From positions 1,178,001-1,242,000 of the forward strand of contig NZ_AP026442.1 in NCBI RefSeq assembly GCF_027923705.1: 64,000 nt of DNA, read 5' to 3'. The notes below the pieces were generated by a model, which saw only the letters and a list, made by a program, of their open reading frames with translations, was not told the origin of the DNA and did not search any database. This stretch comes from Cellulomonas sp. NTE-D12. Its GTDB lineage: Bacteria > Actinomycetota > Actinomycetes > Actinomycetales > Cellulomonadaceae. Positions within the stretch are counted from its first letter, which is position 1. Each line of letters opens with the position of its first letter. A program made the position numbers and the translations under genes. Below are positions 25,563 to 35,163 of the stretch, piece after piece.

Positions 25563-28500
25563 TCAGCGGGCGAACGCCTCGGCGATCAGCTCGGTCTGCT
25601 GCACCGCGTGCTTCTTGGCGGAGCCCGTCGCCGTGGCGGCCGACTCGGCACGCGACACGACACGGAGCTGACGTCCCAGCACCGGAGGCACGTGCAGGGA
25701 CAGGTAGGACCACGCGCCCTGGTTCTGCGGCTCGTCCTGCACCCAGACCAGCTCCGCGTCCCCGTACGGCGCCAGCGCCTCACGCGCCGCCTCGGCGTCG
25801 AAGGGGTACAGCTGCTCGAGGCGCACGATCGCCGTGTGCCGGTCACCCGAGGAAACCCGGTGCGCCAGCAGGTCCCAGTAGACCTTGCCGCTGCACAGCA
25901 GCACGCGCGTCACCTGGTCGGCCTGTGCCGCGGCGAGCTCGTCGCCGATCACCGGGCGGAAGGTGCCGGACGTGAAGTCCGCGACGTCGGAGGTCGCCGA
26001 CTTCAGGCGCAGCATCGACTTCGGGGTGAAGACGACGAGCGGCCGGCGCGGCCGGTCGTAGGCCTGCCGGCGCAGCAGGTGGAAGTGCGACGCCGGGGTC
26101 GACGGCTGCGCGATGGTCATGTTGTCCTCGGCGGCCAGCTGCAGGAACCGCTCGATCCGCGCCGACGAGTGGTCCGGCCCCTGGCCCTCGTAGCCGTGCG
26201 GCAGCAGCAGGGTCACGGAGGACTGCTGCGCCCACTTCTGGCCGGCCGAGCTGACGAACTCGTCGAGGATCGTCTGCGCTCCGTTGACGAAGTCGCCGAA
26301 CTGGGCCTCCCACACCACGAGGGCGTCGGGACGCTCGACGGAGTAGCCGTACTCGAACCCGAGCGCGGCGTACTCGGACAGCGACGAGTCGTAGGTCCAG
26401 AACTTCGCCTGGTTGGCCGACAGGTAGCTCAGCGGCGTCCACTCGGCGCCGGTCTCGCGGTCGTGCAGCACCGCGTGCCGCTGGGCGAACGTGCCGCGCC
26501 GGCTGTCCTGACCGGCGAGCCGCACGGGCGTGCCCTCGACCAGCAGCGAGCCGAACGCGAGCAGCTCGCCGAACGCCCAGTCGATGCCGCCCTCGCGGCT
26601 CATCGCCTCGCGACGGGTGAGCAGGGTCGCCAGCTTGGGGTGCACGGTGAAGCCCTCCGGGGCCTGCACGTGCGCGGCGCCGATGCGCTCCAGCACCTCC
26701 GCCGGCACAGCGGTGCGCCAGCCGACCATCACACCGGCGTCCTCGTGCTGCGCCTCCGGACGCTCCAGCCCGGCGACCGTCTCCGGTGCCTTCGTCGGCG
26801 TCCAGCCGTCCTCGCGCGTCTCCGCGAACACCCGCTCCAGCTGCGACTGGTAGTCGCGCAGCGCGTGCTCCGCCTCCTCGAGCGTGATGTCGCCCCGCCC
26901 GACCAGCGTCTCGGTGTAGAGCTTGCGCACCGAGCGCTTGGCCTCGATCAGGTTGTACATCAGCGGCTGGGTCATCGATGGGTCGTCGCCCTCGTTGTGA
27001 CCGCGGCGGCGGTAGCAGAGCATGTCGACGACGACGTCGCGGTCGAACTGCTCGCGGTACTCGAACGCGAGCTCGGCGACGCGCACCACGGCCTCCGGGT
27101 CGTCCCCGTTGACGTGGAACACCGGCACCTGCAGGCCCTTGACCACGTCGGTGGCGTACTGCGACGAGCGGGACGACGACGGGCCGGTGGTGAAGCCGAC
27201 CTGGTTGTTGATGACCACGTGGATGGTGCCGCCGGTGCGGTAGCCACGCAGCTGCGACAGGTTCAGCGTCTCGAAGACGACGCCCTGGCCGGCGAACGCG
27301 GCGTCGCCGTGCACCAGGATCGGCAGCACGGAGAAGCCGTCGCCGCCGAGGTCGATGCGGTCCTGCTTGGCCCGCACGATGCCCTCGAGCACCGGGTCGA
27401 CGGCCTCCAGGTGGGACGGGTTGGCCGCCAGGTGCACCCGCGTGGTCGCACCCGACTCGGCGGTGAACCGCCCCTCGGTGCCGAGGTGGTACTTCACGTC
27501 GCCGGAGCCCTGGACGCTCTTCGGGTCCTGGTTGCCCTCGAACTCGCTGAAGATCTGCCCGTAGGACTTGCCGGCGATGTTGGCCAGCACGTTGAGCCGA
27601 CCGCGGTGCGCCATGCCGATGCCGACCTCGTCGAGGCCCGCGTCCGCCGCCTTCGAGAGGATCGCGTCCAGCAGCGGGATCAGCGACTCGCCGCCCTCGA
27701 GCGAGAACCGCTTCTGGCCGACGTACTTGGTCTGCAAGAAGGTCTCGAAGGCCTCGGCTGCGTTCAGCCGCCGCAGGATGCGCAGCTGGTCCTCGCGCGG
27801 AGTCCGGGCGTAGCCGGACTCCAGCCGCTCCTGCAGCCAGCGACGCTGCCGCGGGTCCTGCAGGTGCATGTACTCGATGCCGACCGTGCGGCAGTACGAG
27901 TCGCGCAGCAGGCCGAGGATCTCCCGCAGGGTGGCGCGGGACTTGCCGGTGAACCCGCCGGTGGGGAACGTGCGGTCCAGGTCCCACAGCGTCAGGCCGT
28001 GGTTCTGCACGTCGAGGTCCGGGTGCTTGCGCAGCCGGAAGGCGAGCGGGTCGGTGTCCGCCATCAGGTGGCCGCGCGAGCGGTAGGCGTGGATCAGCTC
28101 GGCGATGCGGGCCGGCTTGATCGCCTCGTCGTCCGGGTGCGCGGTGTTGTCCCGCACCCAGCGCACCGGCTCGTAGGGCACGCGCAGCGACGTGAAGACC
28201 CGGTCGTAGAAGCCGTCCTGACCGGTCAGCTTCTCCGCGATGATCCGCAGGAAGTCGCCGGACTGGGCGCCCTGGATGATCCGGTGGTCGTACGTCGAGG
28301 TCAGGGTGAGCACCTTGGAGATGCCCATCTGGTTCAGCCGCTCGACGGACGTGCCGGCGAACTCGGCCGGGTAGTCCATCGCACCGACGCCGACGATGGT
28401 GCCCTGGCCCTGCATCAGGCGCGGCACCGAGTGCACCGTCCCGATCGTGCCGGGGTTGGTCAGCGACACCGTGGTCCCGGCGAAGTCGTCCACCCCGAGC

Positions 28501-29345
28501 TTGTTCTGCCGGGCCCGGCGGACCACGTCCTCGTAGGCGGCCCAGAACTGGGCGAAGTCGAGCGTGTCCGCCTTCTTCACCGACGGCACCAGCAGCTGCC
28601 GCGTCCCGTCCGGCTTGGACAGGTCGATGGCGATGCCGAGGTTGACGTGGGCCGGCGTCAGCACCGCCGGCTTGCCGTCCTGCTGCGTGTACGACGAGTT
28701 CATCGCCGGCATCTGCGTCAAGGCCTCGACCATCGCGAAGCCGATGAGGTGCGTGAACGACACCTTGCCGCCGCGGCCGCGGGCGAGGTGGTTGTTGATG
28801 ACGATGCGGTTGTCCACCATCAGCGTGGCCGGGACGGCGCGCACGCTGGTGGCGGTGGGGACCTCCAGCGAGGACTCCATGTTGGTCACCACGCGGGCCG
28901 CGGGGCCGCGCAGCTTCTGCACCTCGTCGGCGGCCTGGTCCTGCTCGGTGTGCTCGTGGCCGAGGGCCGCGGCCGCTGCGTACGGCGCCGTGGCGGGCAG
29001 GGCGCGGGCGATGGGGACGGGACCGGTCGGCAGCAGCTTCGCCTGGCCGCCGACGCCGTCGCCGGACGGGCGCGGAGCGGCGGCGGGGGCCGGCGGCGCG
29101 GGGACGAGCGCGGGGGCCGTCGGCGCGCCCTCGGACGGGGAGGCGGTCGGCTCGGTGCCGCCGGCGGCCTCGGACCCCGGGGCGAGCGGCCGGTAGCCCT
29201 CGAAGAAGTCCCACCAGGCGGGGTCGACCGTGCTGGGGTCGCGGAGGTACTGCTCGTACAGCTCGTCCACGAGCCATTCGTTGGCGCCGAAGTCGGCGCG
29301 CCTCGAATCGATCTCGGCCTTCTGCGCCACGCGAAACTCGCCCAC
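25563..29345 (-). CDS. kgd: Multifunctional 2-oxoglutarate metabolism enzyme
   Basis: A 1260-residue actinobacterial fusion of a succinyltransferase (E2o) catalytic domain with the thiamine-dependent E1o. In order: an N-terminal NEWLVDELYEQYLRDPSTVDPAWWDFFEGY helix; a Pro/Ala-rich linker (about 65-115); the E2-type acyltransferase core with the active-site motif STYDHRIIQGAQSGDF; the E1 ThDP-binding region with GMAHRGRLNVLANI and GDAAFAGQG; and the transketolase-like C-terminal domain with HGYEGQGPDHSSARIERFLQ. There is no lipoyl domain, as in Mycobacterium Kgd, so the lipoyl carrier must come from another E2. The GTG at 29345 is weakly supported; GTG 29330 is an alternative. FHA-protein control is known in the family. 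Confidence 0.95.
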   Translation of the reverse strand: MGEFRVAQKAEIDSRRADFGANEWLVDELYEQYLRDPSTVDPAWWDFFEGYRPLAPGSEAAGGTEPTASPSEGAPTAPALVPAPPAPAAAPRPSGDGVGGQAKLLPTGPVPIARALPATAPYAAAAALGHEHTEQDQAADEVQKLRGPAARVVTNMESSLEVPTATSVRAVPATLMVDNRIVINNHLARGRGGKVSFTHLIGFAMVEALTQMPAMNSSYTQQDGKPAVLTPAHVNLGIAIDLSKPDGTRQLLVPSVKKADTLDFAQFWAAYEDVVRRARQNKLGVDDFAGTTVSLTNPGTIGTVHSVPRLMQGQGTIVGVGAMDYPAEFAGTSVERLNQMGISKVLTLTSTYDHRIIQGAQSGDFLRIIAEKLTGQDGFYDRVFTSLRVPYEPVRWVRDNTAHPDDEAIKPARIAELIHAYRSRGHLMADTDPLAFRLRKHPDLDVQNHGLTLWDLDRTFPTGGFTGKSRATLREILGLLRDSYCRTVGIEYMHLQDPRQRRWLQERLESGYARTPREDQLRILRRLNAAEAFETFLQTKYVGQKRFSLEGGESLIPLLDAILSKAADAGLDEVGIGMAHRGRLNVLANIAGKSYGQIFSEFEGNQDPKSVQGSGDVKYHLGTEGRFTAESGATTRVHLAANPSHLEAVDPVLEGIVRAKQDRIDLGGDGFSVLPILVHGDAAFAGQGVVFETLNLSQLRGYRTGGTIHVVINNQVGFTTGPSSSRSSQYATDVVKGLQVPVFHVNGDDPEAVVRVAELAFEYREQFDRDVVVDMLCYRRRGHNEGDDPSMTQPLMYNLIEAKRSVRKLYTETLVGRGDITLEEAEHALRDYQSQLERVFAETREDGWTPTKAPETVAGLERPEAQHEDAGVMVGWRTAVPAEVLERIGAAHVQAPEGFTVHPKLATLLTRREAMSREGGIDWAFGELLAFGSLLVEGTPVRLAGQDSRRGTFAQRHAVLHDRETGAEWTPLSYLSANQAKFWTYDSSLSEYAALGFEYGYSVERPDALVVWEAQFGDFVNGAQTILDEFVSSAGQKWAQQSSVTLLLPHGYEGQGPDHSSARIERFLQLAAEDNMTIAQPSTPASHFHLLRRQAYDRPRRPLVVFTPKSMLRLKSATSDVADFTSGTFRPVIGDELAAAQADQVTRVLLCSGKVYWDLLAHRVSSGDRHTAIVRLEQLYPFDAEAAREALAPYGDAELVWVQDEPQNQGAWSYLSLHVPPVLGRQLRVVSRAESAATATGSAKKHAVQQTELIAEAFAR

Positions 29346-29553
29346 TTCCGCTGCGGCCAGTCGACCGCGTCGTTGACTGATCTGTTGATGACAACACTAC
29401 GGCCTGAGGGTCTTAGGTCCCGCCTCGGGCACTGGTCCAGGTGCCGATCCGCACACCGTCTTCACCCGCTCCGACCGACGTGCTGCCCGAACGTGAATGA
29501 GCAGGTCAAGACCGGGCAAGCGGTCGGTTCGCGGGCCCTCAACGGCCGGTGCG

Positions 29554-30762
29554 CTACGGCTCCGGGACGCGCGGCACGGCGCCGGTGCCCGGGGCCGGGC
29601 GTCCCGGCAGGGTGACCCGCATCGTGCACCCCGAGGACGTGTCGGCCACCTCGATCGCGCCGCCGTGCAGCTGCACCGCCCATCGGACGATCGCCAGCCC
29701 GAGGCCGGTCCCTCCCGTGGAGCCCTGGCCGGTGACGGCAGGGGAGTTGCCGCGCACGAACCGCTCGAACACGTGGGCCCGCTGGTCCACCGCGATGCCG
29801 GGACCGTTGTCCACCACGTCGATCTGCACGTCGCGTCCGGACCGCCGTCCCACCAGCCGCACCACGTCACCGGTGGGGGATGCCCGCACCGCGTTGTGCA
29901 GCAGGTTGGCCACCACCTGGTGCAGCCGCTCCGGGTCGGCGGGGACGGTCAGCCCCGGCGGTGTCACGGACACCTCGAACCGGACCTGGCGCGCGGCGGC
30001 GACGAGGGCGGACCCGTCGGCGGCCTCCTGGAGGAAGTCCGCCAGCCGCACCTCCTCGAGGTCGAGCGCCGCGTCCCCGGCCTCGAGGCGGGACAGGTCG
30101 AGGAGGTAGGTGACCAGCCTGCCGAGGCGTTCGGTCTGGGACAGCGCGGCGGCCAGCGTCGCCTCGTCCGGCTCGCTGATCCCGTCCACCATGTTCTCCA
30201 GCTGCGCACGCAGCGCCGCCACCGGCGTGCGCAGCTCGTGCGAGACGTTGGCCACCAGCTCGCGGCGGAAGCTGTCCGACTGCTCGAGGTCGTCGGCCAT
30301 CGTGTTGAAGGCCGCAGCGAGCTGACCGACCTCGTCGTGGCTGGAGGCGTGCACCCGCTGCGTGTAGTCGCCGGCCGCCATCGCCTGCGCGGCCGCGGTC
30401 ATCTCGCGCAGCGGAGAGGTCATCCCGCGTGCCAGGAGCTGGGTCAGCACCAGGGAGAGCACGATCGCCAGCGGCAGCGTGCGGGTCGGCCCCAGGTGCC
30501 GGTACAGCCCGATCCAGGTGATGAACGCGGCCAGGGTGACCGTCGCCGCCACCAGCACGCCCAGCTTGATCTTGATCGAGGTGACCCGGTCCAGCGGGCG
30601 GATGTCGGGCAGCCGGTCACCGATGGGCCGCCGGTGCCGCGCCACCGGACCCGCGTCCCGGTCGTCGCCCGCGTCCTGGCCGTGGACGAAGTCCCACCAC
30701 GGCGCGCGCGCCGGCTGACCACCCGGGGTGGGACCCGGGTCGGTGGTGCGGTCCGCCGTCAC
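29554..30762 (-). CDS. HAMP-containing sensor histidine kinase
   Basis: A 402-residue kinase with two adjacent membrane spans (about 67-87 and 94-112) and only a handful of residues between them, then HAMP (113-165), the H box ELVANVSHELRTP with His175, and N, G1 (DNGPGIAVDQRAHVFERF) and G2 (GTGLGLAIV) boxes. With almost no extracytoplasmic loop it probably senses an envelope or membrane state. GTG in a GTGA overlap with the response regulator gene. A cytoplasmic 60-residue N-terminus is acidic and low-complexity. The signal is unknown. Confidence 0.92.
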   Translation of the reverse strand: MTADRTTDPGPTPGGQPARAPWWDFVHGQDAGDDRDAGPVARHRRPIGDRLPDIRPLDRVTSIKIKLGVLVAATVTLAAFITWIGLYRHLGPTRTLPLAIVLSLVLTQLLARGMTSPLREMTAAAQAMAAGDYTQRVHASSHDEVGQLAAAFNTMADDLEQSDSFRRELVANVSHELRTPVAALRAQLENMVDGISEPDEATLAAALSQTERLGRLVTYLLDLSRLEAGDAALDLEEVRLADFLQEAADGSALVAAARQVRFEVSVTPPGLTVPADPERLHQVVANLLHNAVRASPTGDVVRLVGRRSGRDVQIDVVDNGPGIAVDQRAHVFERFVRGNSPAVTGQGSTGGTGLGLAIVRWAVQLHGGAIEVADTSSGCTMRVTLPGRPAPGTGAVPRVPEP

Positions 30763-31529
30763 GTGCCTGCCGGCGCGGCGTGCTCGGCCGGGGTCGTGGG
30801 CTCGGCGGGCTCGAAGGCGTAGCCGACGCCGTGCACGGTGCGGACCAGGTCGGGGCCGAGCTTGCGGCGCAGCGCCTTGATGTGGGAGTCGACGGTGCGC
30901 GTCCCGCTGGCGTCCACCCAGTCCCACACCTCGGCGAGGAGACGCTCGCGGCTCAGCACGGTGCGCGGCCGGGTGGCCAGCGCGACGAGCAGGTCGAACT
31001 CGGTCGGCGTCAGGTGCACCTCGTCGGCACCGCGCAGCACCCGTCGCTGCGCGCGGTCGACCGTCACGTCGCCCACGACCAGCGGGGGCTCCGGCTGGTG
31101 CACGGTGCTCAGCTCGGCCGCCTGCGACGCCCGCTGCTGCCGGCGCAGCAGCGCCTTGGTGCGTGCGACCAGCTCGCGCATCGAGAACGGCTTGGTCATG
31201 TAGTCGTCCGCCCCGACGCCGAGCCCGACGAGCATGTCCGTCTCGTCGTCGCGGGCGGTGAGCATCAGCACGGGGACGGGTCGCTCCGCCTGGATCCGCC
31301 GGCACACCTCCAGGCCGTCGATGCCCGGCAGCATCACGTCGAGCAGCACCACGTCGGGGTGCAGCCGGGCCGCCGAGTCGACCGCGAGGAGCCCGTCGCC
31401 GACGGCGTGCACCTGCCATCCCTCGGCCGAGAGCCGGTGCACGATCGCCTGCGCGATGGCCGGTTCGTCCTCCACGACGAGGACGGTCGTCGACCCGCCC
31501 GGCCCGGCGAGTCCTTGCGAGAGCGCCAT
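30759..31529 (-). CDS. OmpR/PhoB-family response regulator
   Basis: A 256-residue DNA-binding regulator. The receiver domain has the acidic pair Glu20-Asp21, phosphoacceptor Asp64 (VVLLDVMLPG), the Thr in MLTARD and the Lys in MTKPFSMREL. A winged helix follows, with LTPTEFDLLVALATRPRTVLSRERLLAEVW and RTVDSHIKALRRKLG. The ATG at 31529 follows CACGCT by six bases, suggesting a leaderless start. A long upstream in-frame reading is Arg-rich and rejected. Coupled to the histidine kinase. Confidence 0.94.
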   Translation of the reverse strand: MALSQGLAGPGGSTTVLVVEDEPAIAQAIVHRLSAEGWQVHAVGDGLLAVDSAARLHPDVVLLDVMLPGIDGLEVCRRIQAERPVPVLMLTARDDETDMLVGLGVGADDYMTKPFSMRELVARTKALLRRQQRASQAAELSTVHQPEPPLVVGDVTVDRAQRRVLRGADEVHLTPTEFDLLVALATRPRTVLSRERLLAEVWDWVDASGTRTVDSHIKALRRKLGPDLVRTVHGVGYAFEPAEPTTPAEHAAPAGT

Positions 31530-31852
31530 GGGGTCAGCGTGGCACAGGCGCCTGTCGACGGCCGGTGCACGCGCAGGCACCCCGCGCGTGCACGCCTCGG
31601 GCGCCCGCCGCCTGCACGCGAGCGGATCCCGCCGGGCCGCCCTCGGCCGTCCGCGGTGTGACCTTCGTCCCACCGCACCTGCGTGTCCCGCTGGGCGACG
31701 GCCGTTCGCGCGTGGGATCGACGTCGGACGTCCGTCCAGGGGGCTTGGAACGGTGGGGGCCACCCCGTTATGGTTTCGTGACCGCGACGCCCGGGCCGGA
31801 TGGCCGGCCCCTTCGCGGTCTCGTACCGGGTCGTGCCAGAGCAGGAGGTGTC
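31530..31852. other. Intergenic region between response regulator and VanY-type gene
   Basis: 323 bases with no convincing gene. The promoter-distal half holds a possible promoter for the peptidase gene at 31745-31774. The transcript leader can form a long hairpin, ACCGCGA (31781-31787) with TCGCGGT (31813-31819), containing a nested GGCCGG/CCGGCC stem. I compared it with the c-di-AMP (ydaO) riboswitch, because such switches precede wall hydrolases in actinobacteria, but saw no matching conserved blocks. Confidence 0.5.
31745..31774 (+). promoter_or_regulatory. Promoter of the VanY-type peptidase gene
   Basis: TTGGAA (31745-31750), 18 bases, TATGGT (31769-31774). The spacer contains GGTGGGGGCCACC, an imperfect palindrome. 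GGAAC...CGTT in the same stretch resembles an ECF promoter but the spacing (14) is short. Confidence 0.5.
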
Positions 31853-32695
31853 GTGGGTTCGCACCGAGCAGAGCCGGCGACCCGGACCCTGCCTCGTGCC
31901 GCACGCGTGCACCACGGTGCGACCGGTCGCGACCACGCCGTCCCGGCACCGGTGAGCGGCGGCGCCACCACCTCCGGACGGCGGCGCCGTGGAGCGACCC
32001 GCGCCTTCGGGCGGGTCGGCGTGCTCGGCGCCCTCGTCGCGGTGACCGTCGTGGTGCCCGTCACGCAGGGCGCGCTCGCCGATGCGGGTTCGGGCTACGC
32101 GACCGTGTCGGACGCCGCGCTGCCGTCGACCGTCCAGGCGCTGACCTCGACGCCCGCCACCCAGCTGCCGCCCGCCTCCCTGGTCACGGCCGATGCCGCC
32201 CTCTCGCTGCGTTCCGCCGCAGCGGTGTCCCGTTCCGCCGACCGCAGCCCGCTGCCGGACTGCGACGGGCAGCCGCATCCCGGGGGCGAGAACGGCGCGA
32301 TCCCCGACGCCTGGTTGTGCACGCTGTTCGACGGCCACACCCGCCTGCGTGCCGACGCGGCCGTCGCCCTGGCCCAGATGAACGAGGCGTTCGTCCAGCG
32401 GTTCGGCGCTGATCTGTGCCTGGCGTCCGGCTACCGCTCGCTGGCCGAGCAGCGGGCGGTGAAGGCCACCCGCGGCAGCCTCGCGGCCGACCCGGGACGC
32501 AGCAACCACGGCTGGGGCCTCGCGGTCGACTTCTGCTCCGAGGAGACCTCCGGGGCGCGCTGGACCTGGCTGCAGAAGAACGCCGCCATCTACGGCTTCG
32601 GCAACCCGGCGTGGGCCCAGCCCGGCGGCAGCGGACCGTACGAGCGCTGGCACTGGGAGCTGACCAAGGCGGTCGCGGAGTCCGGCTTCAACTGA
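31853..32695 (+). CDS. M15 family (VanY-type) D-Ala-D-Ala carboxypeptidase
   Basis: A secreted or membrane-anchored peptidase predicted to trim the terminal D-Ala of peptidoglycan stem peptides. The 280-residue protein has a basic N-terminus, one hydrophobic segment (about 54-76), a linker, and a catalytic domain from about residue 150. Zinc ligands fit SNHGWGLAVDF (His219, Asp226) and WHWE (His267, Glu269); the substrate-binding YRS is also present. The GTG at 31853 follows AGGAGG by four bases. Adjacent to the two-component system but transcribed the other way. Confidence 0.9.
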   Translation: MGSHRAEPATRTLPRAARVHHGATGRDHAVPAPVSGGATTSGRRRRGATRAFGRVGVLGALVAVTVVVPVTQGALADAGSGYATVSDAALPSTVQALTSTPATQLPPASLVTADAALSLRSAAAVSRSADRSPLPDCDGQPHPGGENGAIPDAWLCTLFDGHTRLRADAAVALAQMNEAFVQRFGADLCLASGYRSLAEQRAVKATRGSLAADPGRSNHGWGLAVDFCSEETSGARWTWLQKNAAIYGFGNPAWAQPGGSGPYERWHWELTKAVAESGFN

Positions 32696-32713
32696 CCGGG
32701 GCACGGCCCGGCG

Positions 32714-32734
32714 CGGCGCCCGTGAGGGGCGCCG
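32714..32734. terminator. Bidirectional terminator
   Basis: CGGCGCCC (32714-32721) and GGGCGCCG (32727-32734) pair around a 5-nt loop between the convergent peptidase and mutarotase genes. Confidence 0.65.
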
Positions 32735-32748
32735 AACCGGATCCGTCG

Positions 32749-33663
32749 TCAGCGCAGCTGGAGGCCCCAGCGCAGCACGTGCTCCTGACCCGGCTCGAGC
32801 CGGACCAGGTCGTCGCCGGTGCGGAACGCGTCCGCGACGCAGCTCATCGGCTCGACCGCGACGGCGGTGCGCCCGATCCTCGCCACCTGGTCGCCGGTGC
32901 ACACCTGCCACGCGGTCGTCGCCGCGTCGCCCCACATGGCGACGGTGCTGCCGTCGGGCCGGCCCAGGGTCGCCCACGTCCGCTCGTCGTCGTCCCGGAG
33001 CACGCCCACCCACGCGTCGTCGAGCGCCAGTCCGGCGAGCGACCGGGCCTGCCGCAGGTCGAACTGGTTGGCCACCGGCTCGGTGCCCGTCGGGAGGAGG
33101 CGGTTGTCCACGGTCACGTGCCGGGAGGCGCCGACGCTCAGCGAGCAGTCGTCGACGGCCGCTCCGCCGGTCGACAGCCACGGGTGCACGCCGACCCCGT
33201 AGGGGGCCGTGCTCGAACCCTGGTTGAGCGCGGTGACGGTGCACTCGAGCCCGGCGTCGGAGAGGGTGAACGTCACGGTGATCAGCAGGGGCCACGGGTA
33301 GCCACCGGTCGGGACCAGGTCGTGCTGCAGCGTGACCGAGGCCTCGTCCTCCCGCGGGCCGGCCGCCGTGAAGCGCTCGTGGCCGACGAGCCCGTGCAGC
33401 GCGGTCATCCGGTCGACCTCGGTGACCGGGACCTGGTAGACGGAACCCTCGAACCCGTAGCGCCCGTCCGCCAGGCGGTTGGGCCACGGTGCGAGCAGGG
33501 CGCCCGAGAACGCCGGCGTGAGGACGCCCTCGTCGTAGGGCCGGACGACGTCGCGGCCGCCGACGCGGTACAGCCGCAGGCTCGCGCCGACCTCGGCGAC
33601 CACCGCCTCCTGGTCGCCGTGGTGCAGGTGGTGCTGGGTGCCGGAGGGCAGCGGTGTGATCAC
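32749..33663 (-). CDS. Aldose 1-epimerase family protein
   Basis: A galactose-mutarotase-like protein of 304 residues, probably interconverting sugar anomers. Recognisable segments are LLAPWPNRLADGRY, the His in ALHGLVGH, YGVGVHPWLSTG with the second catalytic His, and a C-terminal acid in AVAVEPMSC. I place the start at GTG 33663 because TAGCGT lies six bases upstream on the minus strand; GTG 33669 directly abuts that element. Sugar specificity is unknown. A 260-base gap before the Tad operon shows no further gene. Confidence 0.88.
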   Translation of the reverse strand: MITPLPSGTQHHLHHGDQEAVVAEVGASLRLYRVGGRDVVRPYDEGVLTPAFSGALLAPWPNRLADGRYGFEGSVYQVPVTEVDRMTALHGLVGHERFTAAGPREDEASVTLQHDLVPTGGYPWPLLITVTFTLSDAGLECTVTALNQGSSTAPYGVGVHPWLSTGGAAVDDCSLSVGASRHVTVDNRLLPTGTEPVANQFDLRQARSLAGLALDDAWVGVLRDDDERTWATLGRPDGSTVAMWGDAATTAWQVCTGDQVARIGRTAVAVEPMSCVADAFRTGDDLVRLEPGQEHVLRWGLQLR

Positions 33664-33932
33664 CCGCACACGCTAGCGGGCGTCGCCCGAGGCCCGCCGC
33701 GCGGGGCCGTGGAGCGGGCGGCTGCCCGAGCGGCGTCCCGTTCCGCGACGACGCAGCGGCTGCGCAGCCTGGGACCGAAGGCCCACCCATGGCCGACGGA
33801 CGCTGTCACGGCGCGCACCCGATGGAGTGCGGGGCGACGTGACTTGTGCGGAACCGCCCCCAGCCCGCCGTCGTGTGCCCTAGCGTCGCGCTGCCGAAGA
33901 ACCGGACACTTCGGTCAGAACGGAGAAATGCC

Positions 33933-35159
33933 GTGGACGGCGTGGCGATCGTCGAGCGCGAGGTGCGCGAGCTGATCCGTCGCCGTGGCGTCGACCCGGT
34001 GCGCGACCGGGCCGGTGTGGACGCCCTCGTGGCGGCCGCGATCGCCGACTACGACGAGCGCTCGGTGCTCGGCGCACTGCCTCCGCTGGCGGATCCCGGT
34101 GCCGTCCACAAGCAGGTGGTCGACTCGGTGGCCGGGCTCGGGCCGCTGCAGCGGTACCTCGACGACGACACCGTGGAGGAGATCTGGATCAACTCCCCGC
34201 ACCAGGTGTTCGTCGCCCGCGGCGGGGAGCCCGAGCTGACCACCACGATCCTCACCGACAGCCAGGTACGGGACCTCGTCGAGCAGATGCTCAAGGTCTC
34301 CGGCCGGCGCCTGGACCTCAGCAGCCCCTTCGTCGACGCGTCGCTGCCCGGTGGTGAGCGGCTCCATGCGGTGATCCCGGACGTCACGCGTCGCCACTGG
34401 TCCGTGAACATCCGCAAGTACGTCGTGCGTGCCGCCGGTCTGGACGACCTCGTCACGCTGGGCAGCGTGCCACCGGCCGTCGCCGCGTTCCTGCACGCGG
34501 CCGTGCGGGTGGGCCTCAACGTGGTCGTCTCGGGCAGCACGCAGAGCGGGAAGACGACCATGCTGAACGCCCTCTGCGGCTCGATCCCTCCGCGGGAGCG
34601 CGTCATCACCTGCGAAGAGGTCTTCGAGCTGCGCCTGGCGGCGCGGGACTGGGTGGCGATGCAGTGCCGACAGCCCAACCTCGAGGGGACGGGCGAGATC
34701 CCGCTGCGGCGACTGGTCAAGGAGGCGCTGCGGATGCGACCGAGCCGCCTGGTGGTCGGTGAGGTGCGCGAGGCCGAGGCGCTCGACCTGCTGATCGCTC
34801 TCAACGCCGGCGTGCCAGCGATGTGCACCCTGCACGCCAACTCCGCGCGGGAAGCGCTGACCAAGCTGTGCACGCTGCCGCTGCTCGCCGGTGAGAACGT
34901 CTCCGACCGGTTCGTCGTGCCCACCGTCGCGTCCGCCGTCGACCTGGTCGTCCACCTCGACCTGGATCCGTCGGGCCGGCGGTCGGTGCGCGAGGTGCTG
35001 GCCGTGCCCGGCCGCGTCGAGGCGGGCGTCGTGGAGACGGCGGAGCTGTTCGTCACCCGTGACCGGCGGCTCGTCCGCGCGGAGGGCTTCCCGCCGCACG
35101 CCGAGCGGTTCTCGCGTGCGGGCGTCGACCTCGCGGCCCTGCTGCGTGGGCGGGACTGA
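33933..35159 (+). CDS. TadA/CpaF-type Flp pilus assembly ATPase
   Basis: Powers assembly of Flp/Tad pili. The 408-residue protein has an N-terminal helical domain (VGLGPLQRYLDDDTVEEIWINSP for the start of the ATPase fold), Walker A SGSTQSGKTTMLNAL, the Asp box CEEVFELR, Walker B RPSRLVVGEVREAEALDLL and the His box GVPAMCTLHANS. The GTG at 33933 has GGAG seven bases upstream; a longer in-frame reading is less likely. First gene of a compact tad operon running to 38663. Confidence 0.92.
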   Translation: MDGVAIVEREVRELIRRRGVDPVRDRAGVDALVAAAIADYDERSVLGALPPLADPGAVHKQVVDSVAGLGPLQRYLDDDTVEEIWINSPHQVFVARGGEPELTTTILTDSQVRDLVEQMLKVSGRRLDLSSPFVDASLPGGERLHAVIPDVTRRHWSVNIRKYVVRAAGLDDLVTLGSVPPAVAAFLHAAVRVGLNVVVSGSTQSGKTTMLNALCGSIPPRERVITCEEVFELRLAARDWVAMQCRQPNLEGTGEIPLRRLVKEALRMRPSRLVVGEVREAEALDLLIALNAGVPAMCTLHANSAREALTKLCTLPLLAGENVSDRFVVPTVASAVDLVVHLDLDPSGRRSVREVLAVPGRVEAGVVETAELFVTRDRRLVRAEGFPPHAERFSRAGVDLAALLRGRD

Positions 35160-35163
35160 CGGC

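Noticed and set aside
31775..31852. c-di-AMP (ydaO) riboswitch before the VanY-type gene
   Set aside because: Such switches often precede actinobacterial wall hydrolases, and the leader does fold, but I could not find the conserved ydaO sequence blocks. A covariance-model scan would settle it.
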